Below, piece after piece: positions 24,194 to 32,884 of a DNA stretch of 47,258 nt (the stretch's first letter is position 1; each line of letters starts with the position of its first letter). The notes beneath the pieces were generated by a model. That model did no database searches. It had not been told where the DNA came from and saw only the letters and a program-made list of their open reading frames with translations. This DNA comes from Deltaproteobacteria bacterium. Lineage in GTDB: Bacteria > Myxococcota_A > Polyangia > Polyangiales > Polyangiaceae. The position numbers were made by a program, and so were the translations under genes. The DNA lies in NCBI GenBank assembly GCA_003235365.1, contig QJWJ01000451.1:1-47258 (forward strand), read 5' to 3'.

Positions 24194-26617
24194 TCACTCG
24201 GCCGACGATGATTCGACTGCTGTCTCGACCCACATCGCCTGCCCGTCAGTAACCCAAGTGATCGACCCCAACAGGTCTGTTCGCAGAACTGTCACATTGG
24301 ATCCGCGTAGGCGCTGAAGAGCAATCGCGTGTGGGTGCCCAAACGAGTTGCGCATGCCGCAGGATACCGTCGCCAGCGTAGGGCGAACGCGCTGCAAAAA
24401 CTCGGTGGTACTGGAGGTGCGACTGCCATGGTGCCCAACTTTCAGAAGGTCTGCACTCAGGTCGAGATCCATCCGGTCCGACAGCTGCGCCTCCTCGAAA
24501 TGTTCCGCATCTCCGGTGAGCAACAAGGCCCGTCCCTGGAAACCGAAACGCAACACGAAGGAATTGTCGTTCGCGTTCCTGCCGGGAGTAAACCCTGGGC
24601 AGGGAGCCAACACGCTCAAGCGAGTCCCACCGAATGCTCGTTGACCACACAGCGACTCCGGACCCAGTACCGGCACACCGCGTCGTTCTGCCAGAGCGAG
24701 TAGTTCATCGTACTCGGGCCCGGCTCCCTCGAGCTGACCTTGCCGCGTATCCCAAAGCTCGCCCACTTCGACGCTCTGCATCACGGACAGTAACCCCCCG
24801 AAGTGGTCGGGATGCGGGTGGGAAAGAACGACGACGTCCAGACGATCGCGGCGCCGGGCCCGAAGGATGGGAAGAATCACACGGGCGCCCGGGTCCGTTG
24901 GCGAACCGACGAAGCCACCGCCGTCGACAAGAACGATTTTGCCGTCTGGCAAGTCGACCAAGCCCGCGTCACCTTGACCGACGTCGAGGGCCGTAAACCT
25001 GAGACGACCTTGGGGCTGGCCGACGCGGTGTGTCGCCCATTCCAACGTCAGACAGGCAACGATGGTGAAACACCACACCGGTGCCAGGGTCCGCCAGCGA
25101 TGGACACCGGTCGGCCAGGGTGCCGACGACTGGTACCAGTGCGTGAACCCGCCGAGCACCACGACCGCACATTGCCAATCGGTCGGCCAAGGCAGCGGAA
25201 TCGACAAAGCGCTCGTCCCGGCCGTCGCCAAAGCCATCTGCCGAACCACGAGCAGCGCGCCCGAACCGACGACAGCTAGCCCCCGCTCGAGTAGCGGAAG
25301 CTCACTCGACAGCGCGTGCACCAGGCACAGCGGCAGAGCGATGGTCTCGCCAAATGGCGCGGCGAGGACGTTCGCAAAGATGCCCACGACGGACAGTCCC
25401 GAAGACAGCGTCGCCAACAGGACCGAGCAGGGTAACATCGCTGCGAGCGTCGCGCACAAGCCCAACGCTGCCAGACGTACCGGCCGCGCTAGACTCCAAC
25501 GATCGACCCAGGTCGACCACTTGCGCCCCAACGTCAACAGCCCGAACGTTGCTGCCAGTGACAGCATGAACGACACGTCGACGGCGACGAGCGGATCGTA
25601 GACGCAACCGACGACGATGGATCCCGCGGCTGCTCGCACGGCGTTGACCTCGCGTGCGATCGCTCTCAACGTCAGCCCAATCGCGAGCATCCAGGCCGCT
25701 CGCCACGCGGACCCACTGCCTCCCGCAAAGTCCGCGTACACGAGGGCCGCAATCACGCCGAATGCACTGCTCGCACGTCGCACGTCGAATCGGGCTGCCA
25801 GCAGCGGTACGCGACACAGCACGAAGCGCAGCGCGGAGACCACACTCAAGATCGCAAAGACGAGGTGGGTGCCGCTGACCGCCAACAGATGCGCCAAACC
25901 GCTCGCCTTGAACGCCGTGTCTTCGTCCTGTGTCAGGTCGTTTTCGCCGAGCACGAGCGCCTTGGCCATGCCAACGGCGTCGGGAGCGAAGGTCGCTTCG
26001 ATGCGCTCGCGCACGTGCCAACGCAACTGATCCACCCAGTGAACAAAACCGTGGCCGCCGCGCACGACGGTCGCACTCAGCACCCCACCACTGAGCAAGA
26101 CTCCGGACCGCGCGGCAGACACGTAGGGGTCCGGCAGTCCCGCGTTGCGCATCAACCGAATGATGCCCAGCTGCGCGACCACTTCGACTGTATCACCCCG
26201 AGCGAGCTCGCGAGGACCGCCGTACAGCCGAACTGGTACAGCCGAAAACTGACCGGTTTCACATTCGGCGTGAGCGACACCCGCTGTATACCCGAGGGAA
26301 TCCCCCCGCCAAGTCGGCGATGTCAGCACCTCGACGGTGGCGTGACAGCGTTGCGGAGCGCTCACAACTTGTCTCATGGATGTGTGCGCTGTCCGGTACC
26401 CGTCGACCGCGACGTGAGCTCGCCAGGCACATCCAGCGAAAGTCACCAGACCGATCACTAACCACGATAGCGGCACACGTCTCGCCAAGGAGGCGAACAC
26501 GACCGCGACGACGATTGTCGAAGGCAACGCAGACGACGCGGTCGCACTGCCCGCTAGCGCGCCGAAACTACATAGCAACCACGCGTCGAGACCACGCACA
26601 CCAATGACCGTGAGCAC
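24194..26617 (-). CDS. comEC: ComEC/Rec2 DNA-uptake channel protein
   Basis: ComEC carries one DNA strand across the inner membrane in natural transformation. This 807-residue form has N-terminal membrane helices and an OB-like outside domain (about 1-180). The Competence domain follows (about 200-510, with GLAHLLAVSGTHLVF), then a C-terminal metallo-beta-lactamase domain (about 535-790) with LSHPHPDHFGG, LLLTGDAE and KVGHHGSRTSS. The HxHxDH metal ligands are present, so nuclease activity on the incoming strand is possible. The start is GTG at 26615-26617 with only a weak GGGG upstream. No other com gene is in the window. Confidence 0.95.
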   Translation of the reverse strand: MLTVIGVRGLDAWLLCSFGALAGSATASSALPSTIVVAVVFASLARRVPLSWLVIGLVTFAGCAWRAHVAVDGYRTAHTSMRQVVSAPQRCHATVEVLTSPTWRGDSLGYTAGVAHAECETGQFSAVPVRLYGGPRELARGDTVEVVAQLGIIRLMRNAGLPDPYVSAARSGVLLSGGVLSATVVRGGHGFVHWVDQLRWHVRERIEATFAPDAVGMAKALVLGENDLTQDEDTAFKASGLAHLLAVSGTHLVFAILSVVSALRFVLCRVPLLAARFDVRRASSAFGVIAALVYADFAGGSGSAWRAAWMLAIGLTLRAIAREVNAVRAAAGSIVVGCVYDPLVAVDVSFMLSLAATFGLLTLGRKWSTWVDRWSLARPVRLAALGLCATLAAMLPCSVLLATLSSGLSVVGIFANVLAAPFGETIALPLCLVHALSSELPLLERGLAVVGSGALLVVRQMALATAGTSALSIPLPWPTDWQCAVVVLGGFTHWYQSSAPWPTGVHRWRTLAPVWCFTIVACLTLEWATHRVGQPQGRLRFTALDVGQGDAGLVDLPDGKIVLVDGGGFVGSPTDPGARVILPILRARRRDRLDVVVLSHPHPDHFGGLLSVMQSVEVGELWDTRQGQLEGAGPEYDELLALAERRGVPVLGPESLCGQRAFGGTRLSVLAPCPGFTPGRNANDNSFVLRFGFQGRALLLTGDAEHFEEAQLSDRMDLDLSADLLKVGHHGSRTSSTTEFLQRVRPTLATVSCGMRNSFGHPHAIALQRLRGSNVTVLRTDLLGSITWVTDGQAMWVETAVESSSAE

Positions 26618-26750
26618 ACCCCGTGCCAGCAGTCACCCAGGGCGATCCCGTGCGGAAACTCCGCCGTGTGGGTCGCTGGCTTGCAGCCATCTCGACCCGT
26701 GGTGGCCGACGCCAGCCGGCACGCCGCCGGCGCACGCCACCGGATCGTGT

Positions 26751-27236
26751 TTACTCACTGGGGTCGGGACAGCGCTCAGCCTCGGCGGAAAACTCCAGGC
26801 CACACACTTCCGTGGCATCCGCGCAGTCAAGCGACGACGCGAGCACGCACTCGACGACTCGTTGCAGTATCCCGATGCACTCGGCACCGCCTTCGCGAAA
26901 CCACACGTCGCAGATCTGTCGGCAACCGCCGCCGCAACCACGTTCTCGCGTCGCCGCGCACAGCAGTTCGCAGGCATCGTCGCTCGACCCTGGCTCGCCA
27001 AGGAGCTGCGCGGGAGCCTCCGAGAGTGACTGCTCGTCTCGGCCGGGTCGATTCTGGGAGTCGGCGACCGGCCGCTGGTAGTCGCTCGTCCCGCTGCGCT
27101 GGTATTCGGGAATCGGCTGGCCCACGTTCGACAGCGGCAGGTCCTGCTCCGCCATCATCGTGCCGTCCGAAGATGGGCCATCACCACAACCAACCGTCAA
27201 CAGCAACACCAACCCAAGCACACTCAACGCCTTCAT
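26751..27236 (-). CDS. Cys-rich small lipoprotein
   Basis: The 161-residue protein has a lipoprotein signal with lipobox TVGC (Cys17). A disordered Ser/Gln/Pro-rich stretch (about 20-75) precedes a compact domain (about 80-155) with ten cysteines (ACELLCAATRERGC, GGGCRQIC), likely disulfide-bonded outside the cytoplasm. No family name is known to me; I recall Cys-rich lipoproteins of this general type as common in Sorangiineae. The ATG at 27236 is preferred to an in-frame GTG at 27248, though GGGAG is 12-13 nt away. Function unknown. Confidence 0.7.
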   Translation of the reverse strand: MKALSVLGLVLLLTVGCGDGPSSDGTMMAEQDLPLSNVGQPIPEYQRSGTSDYQRPVADSQNRPGRDEQSLSEAPAQLLGEPGSSDDACELLCAATRERGCGGGCRQICDVWFREGGAECIGILQRVVECVLASSLDCADATEVCGLEFSAEAERCPDPSE

Positions 27237-27375
27237 GGTTCGATTCACTCCCAGCTCGTCGACCGTCCAACCAACGCGGTTACTCTTGCACGAAAGGGTG
27301 CAGCGGGCCCGAAGGGCACCCCGAATGTCGCGCGCGACATCAGCGTGTCTCGAGCGAGCGAGCCAACCCAGTGTT

Positions 27376-28176
27376 TCAGAAGTAGTAGAGCGCGGCGACG
27401 TTCGCGGTCAGAATGTTCCACGGGTTGTCGCCCACTGCCGTCGCCAGGCGCGTTCTGGACGTCTTCTGCGAATTGCCGTTGCCGTCGTCCCAGCTGACAC
27501 GTTCCCAAGCGAAACGCAGGCCCAAACCCGCTTGCAGGGCCAATTCAGGAATGTCGATGAATCCAAAGTGGATCTCCGCGCCAGCGCGCGCGCCGAGATC
27601 GAAGTGCACGCCGCCTTCGTCCACATCGCCCCCCGGCGCCTCGACGGTGTTCACCGCCCAGCCGAAGTTGAACTCGGGTACGACCTCGAAAACGAAGTGC
27701 TCGCTGGACTTCAGCGCGAAGGGCAACCCACCGTGAATGATCACAGCGAGCGGATCGGGCGCATCGACGTCCATGTCCATTCCGCCGGTCTCGGTGGTGG
27801 TGGACGAACCACCCGTCGCGATTCCGAGTCCCGCGTCGACACCCATGCCCGAATTCAACCAGTAACGCACACCCACGACCGGCGCCTCGACCGTGGTTTC
27901 ACCACCTCCCGCAACGCCGACGCCCATGGTTCGGTAGCCGAGGTAGCCGATGCCGAACGTGCCGACGAACCGTGAGTGGTCCGTGCCGCCGGGTGCGGCA
28001 CCGGTGCTGGTCGCACTGCCGCTGGAGCGCGGTCCGTCACTCGTCGAATAGGACGCCGAGCCACTGGCTTCGGCCGATGCTGACGAATCCTCGTCGTCCT
28101 GGGCCAACGCGGGGCACGTCAGGGACAAGGAAACGGCACAGGTTCCAAGCGTCGTAAAAAGTGTCGAACGCCTCAT
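27376..28176 (-). CDS. Outer-membrane beta-barrel protein
   Basis: The 266-residue product has a signal peptide (about 1-25, ending CPALAQ), a Ser-rich linker (about 28-60) and alternating-residue beta strands to the end. The C-terminus is NVAALYYF, with the terminal Phe typical of BAM-assembled barrels. The ATG at 28174-28176 has AGGAGG about 7 nt upstream, which sets the start. It is divergent from tlyA across 130 nt. It is probably a small barrel in the outer membrane; pore or structural role not known. Confidence 0.8.
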   Translation of the reverse strand: MRRSTLFTTLGTCAVSLSLTCPALAQDDEDSSASAEASGSASYSTSDGPRSSGSATSTGAAPGGTDHSRFVGTFGIGYLGYRTMGVGVAGGGETTVEAPVVGVRYWLNSGMGVDAGLGIATGGSSTTTETGGMDMDVDAPDPLAVIIHGGLPFALKSSEHFVFEVVPEFNFGWAVNTVEAPGGDVDEGGVHFDLGARAGAEIHFGFIDIPELALQAGLGLRFAWERVSWDDGNGNSQKTSRTRLATAVGDNPWNILTANVAALYYF

Positions 28177-28306
28177 GTTGGTCCTCCTGGGGGTGGTGGT
28201 CCGACTCTTCGGAGCCGGACGCCCTGTTCGCACTGAATCAGAGCGGCTCGACGCCTGCCAAATTTCTGGAAACATCGACGCAGCGCACCCAAACTGGGGC
28301 GGAGAA

Positions 28307-29062
28307 ATGCAAGCTCCCCGCCGTGGCAAACGCCAGCGACTCGACGTCCTCTTGCTCGAACGAGGTCTCTGCGACTCACGGTCGAAAGCTCAAGCTCTGA
28401 TCCTCGCAGGACAGGTACTGGTTTCCGATCAACGGGTGGACAAGCCGGGAAGCCTGGTCAATCCGGATGCCGAACTGCGTCTCAAACAGGTAGAACGCTA
28501 CGTCTCACGGGGAGGTGTAAAACTCGAGGGCGCACTGGAGCAGCTCGGCCTCAGCCCCGAAGGGAAGACTTGTGTCGACGTTGGAGCCTCTACGGGTGGG
28601 TTCACCGACTGCCTGCTTCAGCACGGCGCGTCACGAGTTTACGCCGTGGACGTTGGACAAGGTTTGCTTGCTCAGAAACTCGTCAGCGACGAACGGGTCG
28701 TGGTGATGGACAAGACCAACGCGCGACACCTCGACGCCAACAGCTTCGAGACGCGGGTCGACTGGGTCGTGGTCGACGCCTCGTTCATCGGCATAGGTCA
28801 ACTCATCGGGGCAATCAGTGTCGTCTTGCCGCCGGGCGGCGTGTTGCTGGCGATGATCAAGCCGCAGTTCGAAGTTGGCAGGGAACAGGCACGCCGAGCA
28901 AAGGGTGTGATCAAAGACCCAGCAGTGCGCCAGCAAGCCATCGATGCGTCCTACGCGACGATTCGCGACGCTGGGTTTCGAATCTGCTCGGGTTGTGAGT
29001 CGAGCCTGCCCGGACCGAAGGGCAACGTCGAGCACTTCGTGTACGCCGTGCGGAACGCGTGA
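28307..29062 (+). CDS. tlyA: TlyA-family rRNA 2'-O-methyltransferase
   Basis: TlyA adds 2'-O-methyl groups to cytidines of 16S and/or 23S rRNA using S-adenosylmethionine; in mycobacteria loss gives capreomycin resistance. The 251 residues hold an N-terminal S4 RNA-binding domain (about 5-65, RLDVLLLERGLCDSRSKAQ and KPGSLVNP), the YVSRGGVKLEGAL linker and an FtsJ/RrmJ-type domain with the SAM motif CVDVGASTGGFTDCLL and IKPQFEVG. The ATG at 28307 is preceded by GGGGCGGAGAA. It is convergent with the CPBP gene. Motifs are complete. Confidence 0.93.
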   Translation: MQAPRRGKRQRLDVLLLERGLCDSRSKAQALILAGQVLVSDQRVDKPGSLVNPDAELRLKQVERYVSRGGVKLEGALEQLGLSPEGKTCVDVGASTGGFTDCLLQHGASRVYAVDVGQGLLAQKLVSDERVVVMDKTNARHLDANSFETRVDWVVVDASFIGIGQLIGAISVVLPPGGVLLAMIKPQFEVGREQARRAKGVIKDPAVRQQAIDASYATIRDAGFRICSGCESSLPGPKGNVEHFVYAVRNA

Positions 29063-29152
29063 CTCCGTCACTTCAGCGCTGGCGGTGGCTCCATCGGAGG
29101 CACGACGCGAGTGCTGGTGTGTCGTATTTGGGGCAAGCGTTTCGAGTCCGTC

Positions 29153-29869
29153 TCAAAGCACCAGCACCCAGACGTCGTAGAGCGCGTGAGTCCAGACTGC
29201 CGGCGCGAAGCCGCGGAACTTGTAGATGAGCGTAAACACGGCCCCGCAAGTCCAACGAAACACGAACGACCGTGCATCGAGAGGGTCCGCGAGAGGACCG
29301 ACGTAGTGCCAGAGCGAAAACAGCATCGACGTCAGCAAACCCCACCCGAGCCACCACAGCATCCGTTGTACGGACGTCATGGGAAAGAGCACTTTCAACG
29401 CCTTGAAGCCGACGCCGAACAGACCGACCCGAAACGCCAGCTCCTCGTAGAACCCAGCGCCCATCGACAGCACCAGCCCGCTGAACAGGCCGCTGTAGCT
29501 GCCACTAACCGGCGGCGGTGCCAACGCAACCTTGCCGACGACGTAGGTCGCAGCAAAGCGCATCGCGACAGCGTACGCAATCGCCTCGAGCATCAACCAG
29601 AAGAAGCGCTGCCAGTGCAGCACCTTGCCGCGGCCCGCCATCACCAGCACGCCGACGTACACCGACGCGATCCCGAGCGTGAGCGCTGCGTACAGCGTCA
29701 TGTCGTTCTCGGCAAGTTCGATGAGCTCGAGCGTCACCCAGTCGGCGGCGTTGCGCACGGGCAAGAAGACGACGCCCAAGTGGTAGGCAATGAAGACCGG
29801 GAGGGTCAGACCCAAATCCGTCCAGGGACCGCTCGCTGTCTTTTCGAGGGCCGATGTCTGTTCGGTCAT
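29153..29869 (-). CDS. CPBP-family intramembrane glutamic protease-like protein
   Basis: The 238-residue protein has about six to eight hydrophobic segments. It carries the CPBP (Abi/CaaX protease-like) motifs: EELAFR (the EExxxR motif), LFSLWHYVG with His, and HALYDVWVL with His and Asp near the end. All catalytic-type residues are present, so protease activity in the membrane is possible. Its ATG (29867-29869) overlaps the upstream UbiA-family stop by 4 nt, so the two membrane proteins are translated together. The substrate is unknown. Confidence 0.87.
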   Translation of the reverse strand: MTEQTSALEKTASGPWTDLGLTLPVFIAYHLGVVFLPVRNAADWVTLELIELAENDMTLYAALTLGIASVYVGVLVMAGRGKVLHWQRFFWLMLEAIAYAVAMRFAATYVVGKVALAPPPVSGSYSGLFSGLVLSMGAGFYEELAFRVGLFGVGFKALKVLFPMTSVQRMLWWLGWGLLTSMLFSLWHYVGPLADPLDARSFVFRWTCGAVFTLIYKFRGFAPAVWTHALYDVWVLVL

Positions 29870-30861
29870 GGCGACGGGCGGAGGTTGTAAACCAACCACA
29901 ACATCACGACTGACCAACCCATCACGATGGCGACGAAGGGCCCGTCACGAAGCATCTCTTGTGTCGGACTCTCCGCATCGGGCCGTTCACGCACGAGAAA
30001 CAAGAACCGACCCACGCCGAGCACGACGAAGAGCGTCGTCGGCCACAGCGTGTCAGCGTTGAAATACGCGCGCGTGTGTGGGTCGAGCGTGTAAGCCGCA
30101 TACGCGAGGATCGTCGCGAGGCCGGTCGCTGTCAGCGCGACGTCCAGACCGATCTTCGAGTACAGCTCGAGGACGGCACGCTGCTTGCGACGGGTCTTCT
30201 TCCCGTGTTCGGCAGCGGCAAACTCGTGGCGCCGTTTGCCAAAACCGAGAAACAGAGCGAGCACCGCGGTGCACACGAAGAGGTAGCCCGAGACGTGGAT
30301 CAACGTACCGAAACCGCCCCCCAACACCCGCAACACGAACCCGGACGCGATGATCGCGACGTCCAGATACGGAACTCGCTTGAGCTTGAAGGAGTAGGCA
30401 ACGTTGATCAGGAAATAGACGAGCACCGTCGCCAGGAACGGAATTGGCCCTAGCGCGGCGCCACCGACACCAGCCAAAATCAGGAACGCCAGGAACGCCC
30501 GCGCCACGCCAACCGGAACGAGACCCGACGCGATGGGGCGGAAGCGTTTGAGGGGATGCTCACGGTCGGCAGCAGCGTCCACCAGGTCGTTCATCGTGTA
30601 GACGGCACCGCTGATCAGGCAAAACACGACGAATGCGCCGCCGGCCCGGAGCATCAGGCTGGGTTCGAAGATCTCCTTGGCAAAGACGACCGGAGCCAAC
30701 ACGAAGACGTTCTTGATCCACTGGTGAGGGCGCGCGGTCTTGAGCAACCCCAACGTGATGTTCACCAGGGTGCGGTCCACGACTGGCGGGATGCTCGGCG
30801 AAGCATCAGCCGGCGGCCCACTCGTTCCCGCCTGGTGCTGTGGCAGTTCAGTCTCTTGCAT
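29866..30861 (-). CDS. UbiA-superfamily prenyltransferase, DPPR synthase-like
   Basis: The 331-residue protein has about eight or nine transmembrane segments. Its first Asp-rich motif is NDLVDAAADREHPLKRFRP, followed by IASG. The second conserved part is RVPYLDVAIIASGFVLR. Both agree with decaprenyl-phosphate phosphoribosyltransferases rather than with UbiA or MenA. That reaction gives a polyprenyl-phosphoryl-5-phosphoribose, which in actinobacteria feeds arabinan synthesis; its use here is unknown. The ATG at 30861 follows a long non-conserved frame that runs back to 31098; it was chosen because family homology starts soon after. It is followed in operon by the CPBP gene. Confidence 0.85.
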   Translation of the reverse strand: MQETELPQHQAGTSGPPADASPSIPPVVDRTLVNITLGLLKTARPHQWIKNVFVLAPVVFAKEIFEPSLMLRAGGAFVVFCLISGAVYTMNDLVDAAADREHPLKRFRPIASGLVPVGVARAFLAFLILAGVGGAALGPIPFLATVLVYFLINVAYSFKLKRVPYLDVAIIASGFVLRVLGGGFGTLIHVSGYLFVCTAVLALFLGFGKRRHEFAAAEHGKKTRRKQRAVLELYSKIGLDVALTATGLATILAYAAYTLDPHTRAYFNADTLWPTTLFVVLGVGRFLFLVRERPDAESPTQEMLRDGPFVAIVMGWSVVMLWLVYNLRPSP

Positions 30862-31070
30862 GGAAACAGTGCCAAACCTACACCAGGTCCCACGTCGGCC
30901 GAAGGCAAATTCAGGAAATTGGGGTCGTTGCAACCGTGCTTCGAGGCCACTCGAGTCACGCCGTGAAGGCACCACGTGCGTGTTCCCAGCACGTACTGCC
31001 GCGTCAGTACCACGAACCGACGGCAGTCGGGCGAGGGGCCACGGCTTGCCAGTGTGAGCACAACGCGTGC

Positions 31071-31099
31071 TGGAAAGGAACGGAGGGTCACGGCACACT
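31071..31099 (+). promoter_or_regulatory. Promoter of the FAH-family gene
   Basis: TGGAAA (31071-31076), a 17-nt spacer and CACACT (31094-31099) are 6 nt before the GTG at 31106. The 12-mer ACACTGGCGCCG ending in the first base of this start is identical to 5646-5657, which ends right before the oxygenase ATG. Confidence 0.4.
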
Positions 31100-31105
31100 G
31101 GCGCC

Positions 31106-31867
31106 GTGCAACGATTTGTGCGGTGTGAAGCCGATGGGAAAATCTGCTACGCGGAGCTGACTGACAATCGGGTGGAGTTGTTCAGCGCAGCGCCTTGGAA
31201 CGGCGGAACTCCAACTGGTGTTCGACACGACTTGGCAGACACGCGTTTGCTCTGTCCACTCAACCCCAGCAAGATCCTCGGCATCGGGCGGAACTATGGG
31301 GCGCACGCGCGGGAGATGGGTGCGGCCCCTCCCCAAACGCCGCTCGTATTCATGAAACCCCCGTCGGCATTGGCCAGCCCAGGGGAACTACTTCGACTTC
31401 CCAAAGTCAGTCAACGGGTGGACTACGAAGGCGAGCTGGGAGTCGTCATCGGCAACCGCGCACGATACGTCCCGCGAGAGCAGGCGATGGATCACGTATT
31501 TGGCCTGATCACGACCTGTGACGTCACTGCTAGAGACTTACAGAAAAGCGACGGACAGTGGACTCGAGCCAAAGGGTTCGACGGCTTCTGCCCAGTCGCG
31601 TCGAGCATCACCACTGGACTTGCTCCCACGCCGCTGCAGCTGACGACACGCGTCAACGGCGAAATCAAACAACAGGCAAACACGTCGGACATGCTGTTCG
31701 ACATCCCTCAATTGATTGAGTTCGTTTCCCAGGTCATGACTTTGGAACCCGGGGACCTGATCTTGACCGGAACGCCCGAGGGTGTGGGACCGATGTCGAG
31801 CGGTGACGTCGTGGAAGTCTCGATCGAAGGCTTGCAGCCGCTCACCTTCCGCGTTGCGGACGCCTGA
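31106..31867 (+). CDS. Fumarylacetoacetate hydrolase-family protein
   Basis: The 253-residue product has the FAH fold, whose members hydrolyse or decarboxylate acylpyruvates and related 2-oxo acids with Mg or Mn. Visible motifs: ILGIGRNYGAHAREMG, the metal-binding EGELGVVIG with paired Glu, TTCDVTARDLQ with Asp, and the end TGTPEGVGPM. The ligands are intact. Acylpyruvase, oxaloacetate decarboxylase or a catabolic hydrolase are possible; sequence alone does not choose. The start is GTG at 31106, with no Shine-Dalgarno. The SUMF1-fold gene begins 5 nt after its stop. Confidence 0.9.
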   Translation: MQRFVRCEADGKICYAELTDNRVELFSAAPWNGGTPTGVRHDLADTRLLCPLNPSKILGIGRNYGAHAREMGAAPPQTPLVFMKPPSALASPGELLRLPKVSQRVDYEGELGVVIGNRARYVPREQAMDHVFGLITTCDVTARDLQKSDGQWTRAKGFDGFCPVASSITTGLAPTPLQLTTRVNGEIKQQANTSDMLFDIPQLIEFVSQVMTLEPGDLILTGTPEGVGPMSSGDVVEVSIEGLQPLTFRVADA

Positions 31868-31872
31868 CGATT

Positions 31873-32808
31873 GTGACGAAAAGCGCACGCAACGGCGTTG
31901 CCCGGGCATCTCGCCTCGACTTGCGTTTGATTGCCCTGTTGGTGGCCGGCGCGGCGATGGCGGGCGTCGTTGCCGCACTCGCGCGCTACGACCGCGACGG
32001 GCCCGCCCGCTGTCCACCTGGTTTGGTAGCGGCGGGCCCACGGTGTTGCGGCACTGGGCAACGTCTCGAAGGGTCGGTTTGCGGTGGCACCGCGACAAGC
32101 TGCTCGACCGCGCAACGATTGGTGAATGACCGCTGCACGGTAGTCTCGGAGCTGGTGGTCGTCCCCGGCGGTGCCGTGCACTCGCTCATCGACGATTGGG
32201 ACTTGCAGGACAAGGCCGAGTCGAAACAACCCGAAGCGGTATCGACCTTCGCGATCGACAGGTTCGAAGTGACTTGGGCGCGCTGGGCGCAGTGTGTCGA
32301 CGCGGGCGCCTGTGACCCCCAGCGCGCCGCCGAAACGCAACTGCCCGTCACGGCGGTGGCGCCACGGCAGGCGGCGGCGTTCTGTCGCTGGGCGGGTGGA
32401 AGTCTACCCACTTCCCAACAGTGGCTGCTCGCCGCACGCGGCCCGTCGAATCGACGCTACCCGTGGGGCCCATTCGGTTTGGTGTGTCGCCGCGCCGCGT
32501 ATGGTTTGCAACATGGGCCCTGTGCGGAGGGCGCGGAGGTGGCGGGCCCAGAGGTGCCGGGGTCGCGCCCGGACGGCGCGACGCCATTGGGCGTCCAGGA
32601 TCTCGCTGGCAACGTCGCCGAGTGGACGATGGAAGGGATCGACGATGACGCACCCCGCTTCGTCGCGCGCGGTGGTTCGTACGCCTCCGTCCTGGCAAGC
32701 GAGTTGAAAGGTCTCGCTGTCGAGGGTGTGACGAACGCCGATCCGCGTGTTGGGTTTCGCTGCGCCTACCCTTCCCCCGCAGTGCCGGGAACCTCGGTGA
32801 GCCAGTAG
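31873..32808 (+). CDS. Membrane-anchored SUMF1/FGE-fold protein lacking the catalytic cysteines
   Basis: The 311-residue product has an N-terminal signal anchor (about 17-38). A short Cys-rich segment follows (about 47-92, CPPGLVAAGPRCC), then a sulfatase-modifying-factor fold (about 95-305). Fold signatures include FAIDRFEVTWARWAQCVDAG, PVTAVAPRQAAAFCRWAGG, LAGNVAEWTMEG and RVGFRCAYP. After RGGSY the two catalytic Cys of formylglycine-generating enzyme are absent (SVLASELKG), so it probably does not oxidise sulfatases. Such domains elsewhere serve in iron-dependent thiol-ester chemistry or in binding. It is translated right after the FAH gene. Confidence 0.8.
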   Translation: MTKSARNGVARASRLDLRLIALLVAGAAMAGVVAALARYDRDGPARCPPGLVAAGPRCCGTGQRLEGSVCGGTATSCSTAQRLVNDRCTVVSELVVVPGGAVHSLIDDWDLQDKAESKQPEAVSTFAIDRFEVTWARWAQCVDAGACDPQRAAETQLPVTAVAPRQAAAFCRWAGGSLPTSQQWLLAARGPSNRRYPWGPFGLVCRRAAYGLQHGPCAEGAEVAGPEVPGSRPDGATPLGVQDLAGNVAEWTMEGIDDDAPRFVARGGSYASVLASELKGLAVEGVTNADPRVGFRCAYPSPAVPGTSVSQ

Positions 32809-32884
32809 CGCCTCGGAAGGTCGTGTAGGGCTTCGGCGAGCCGCTTTTCGCCACATCGCGTCGCATCTGGTGTATGTCGGCGCA

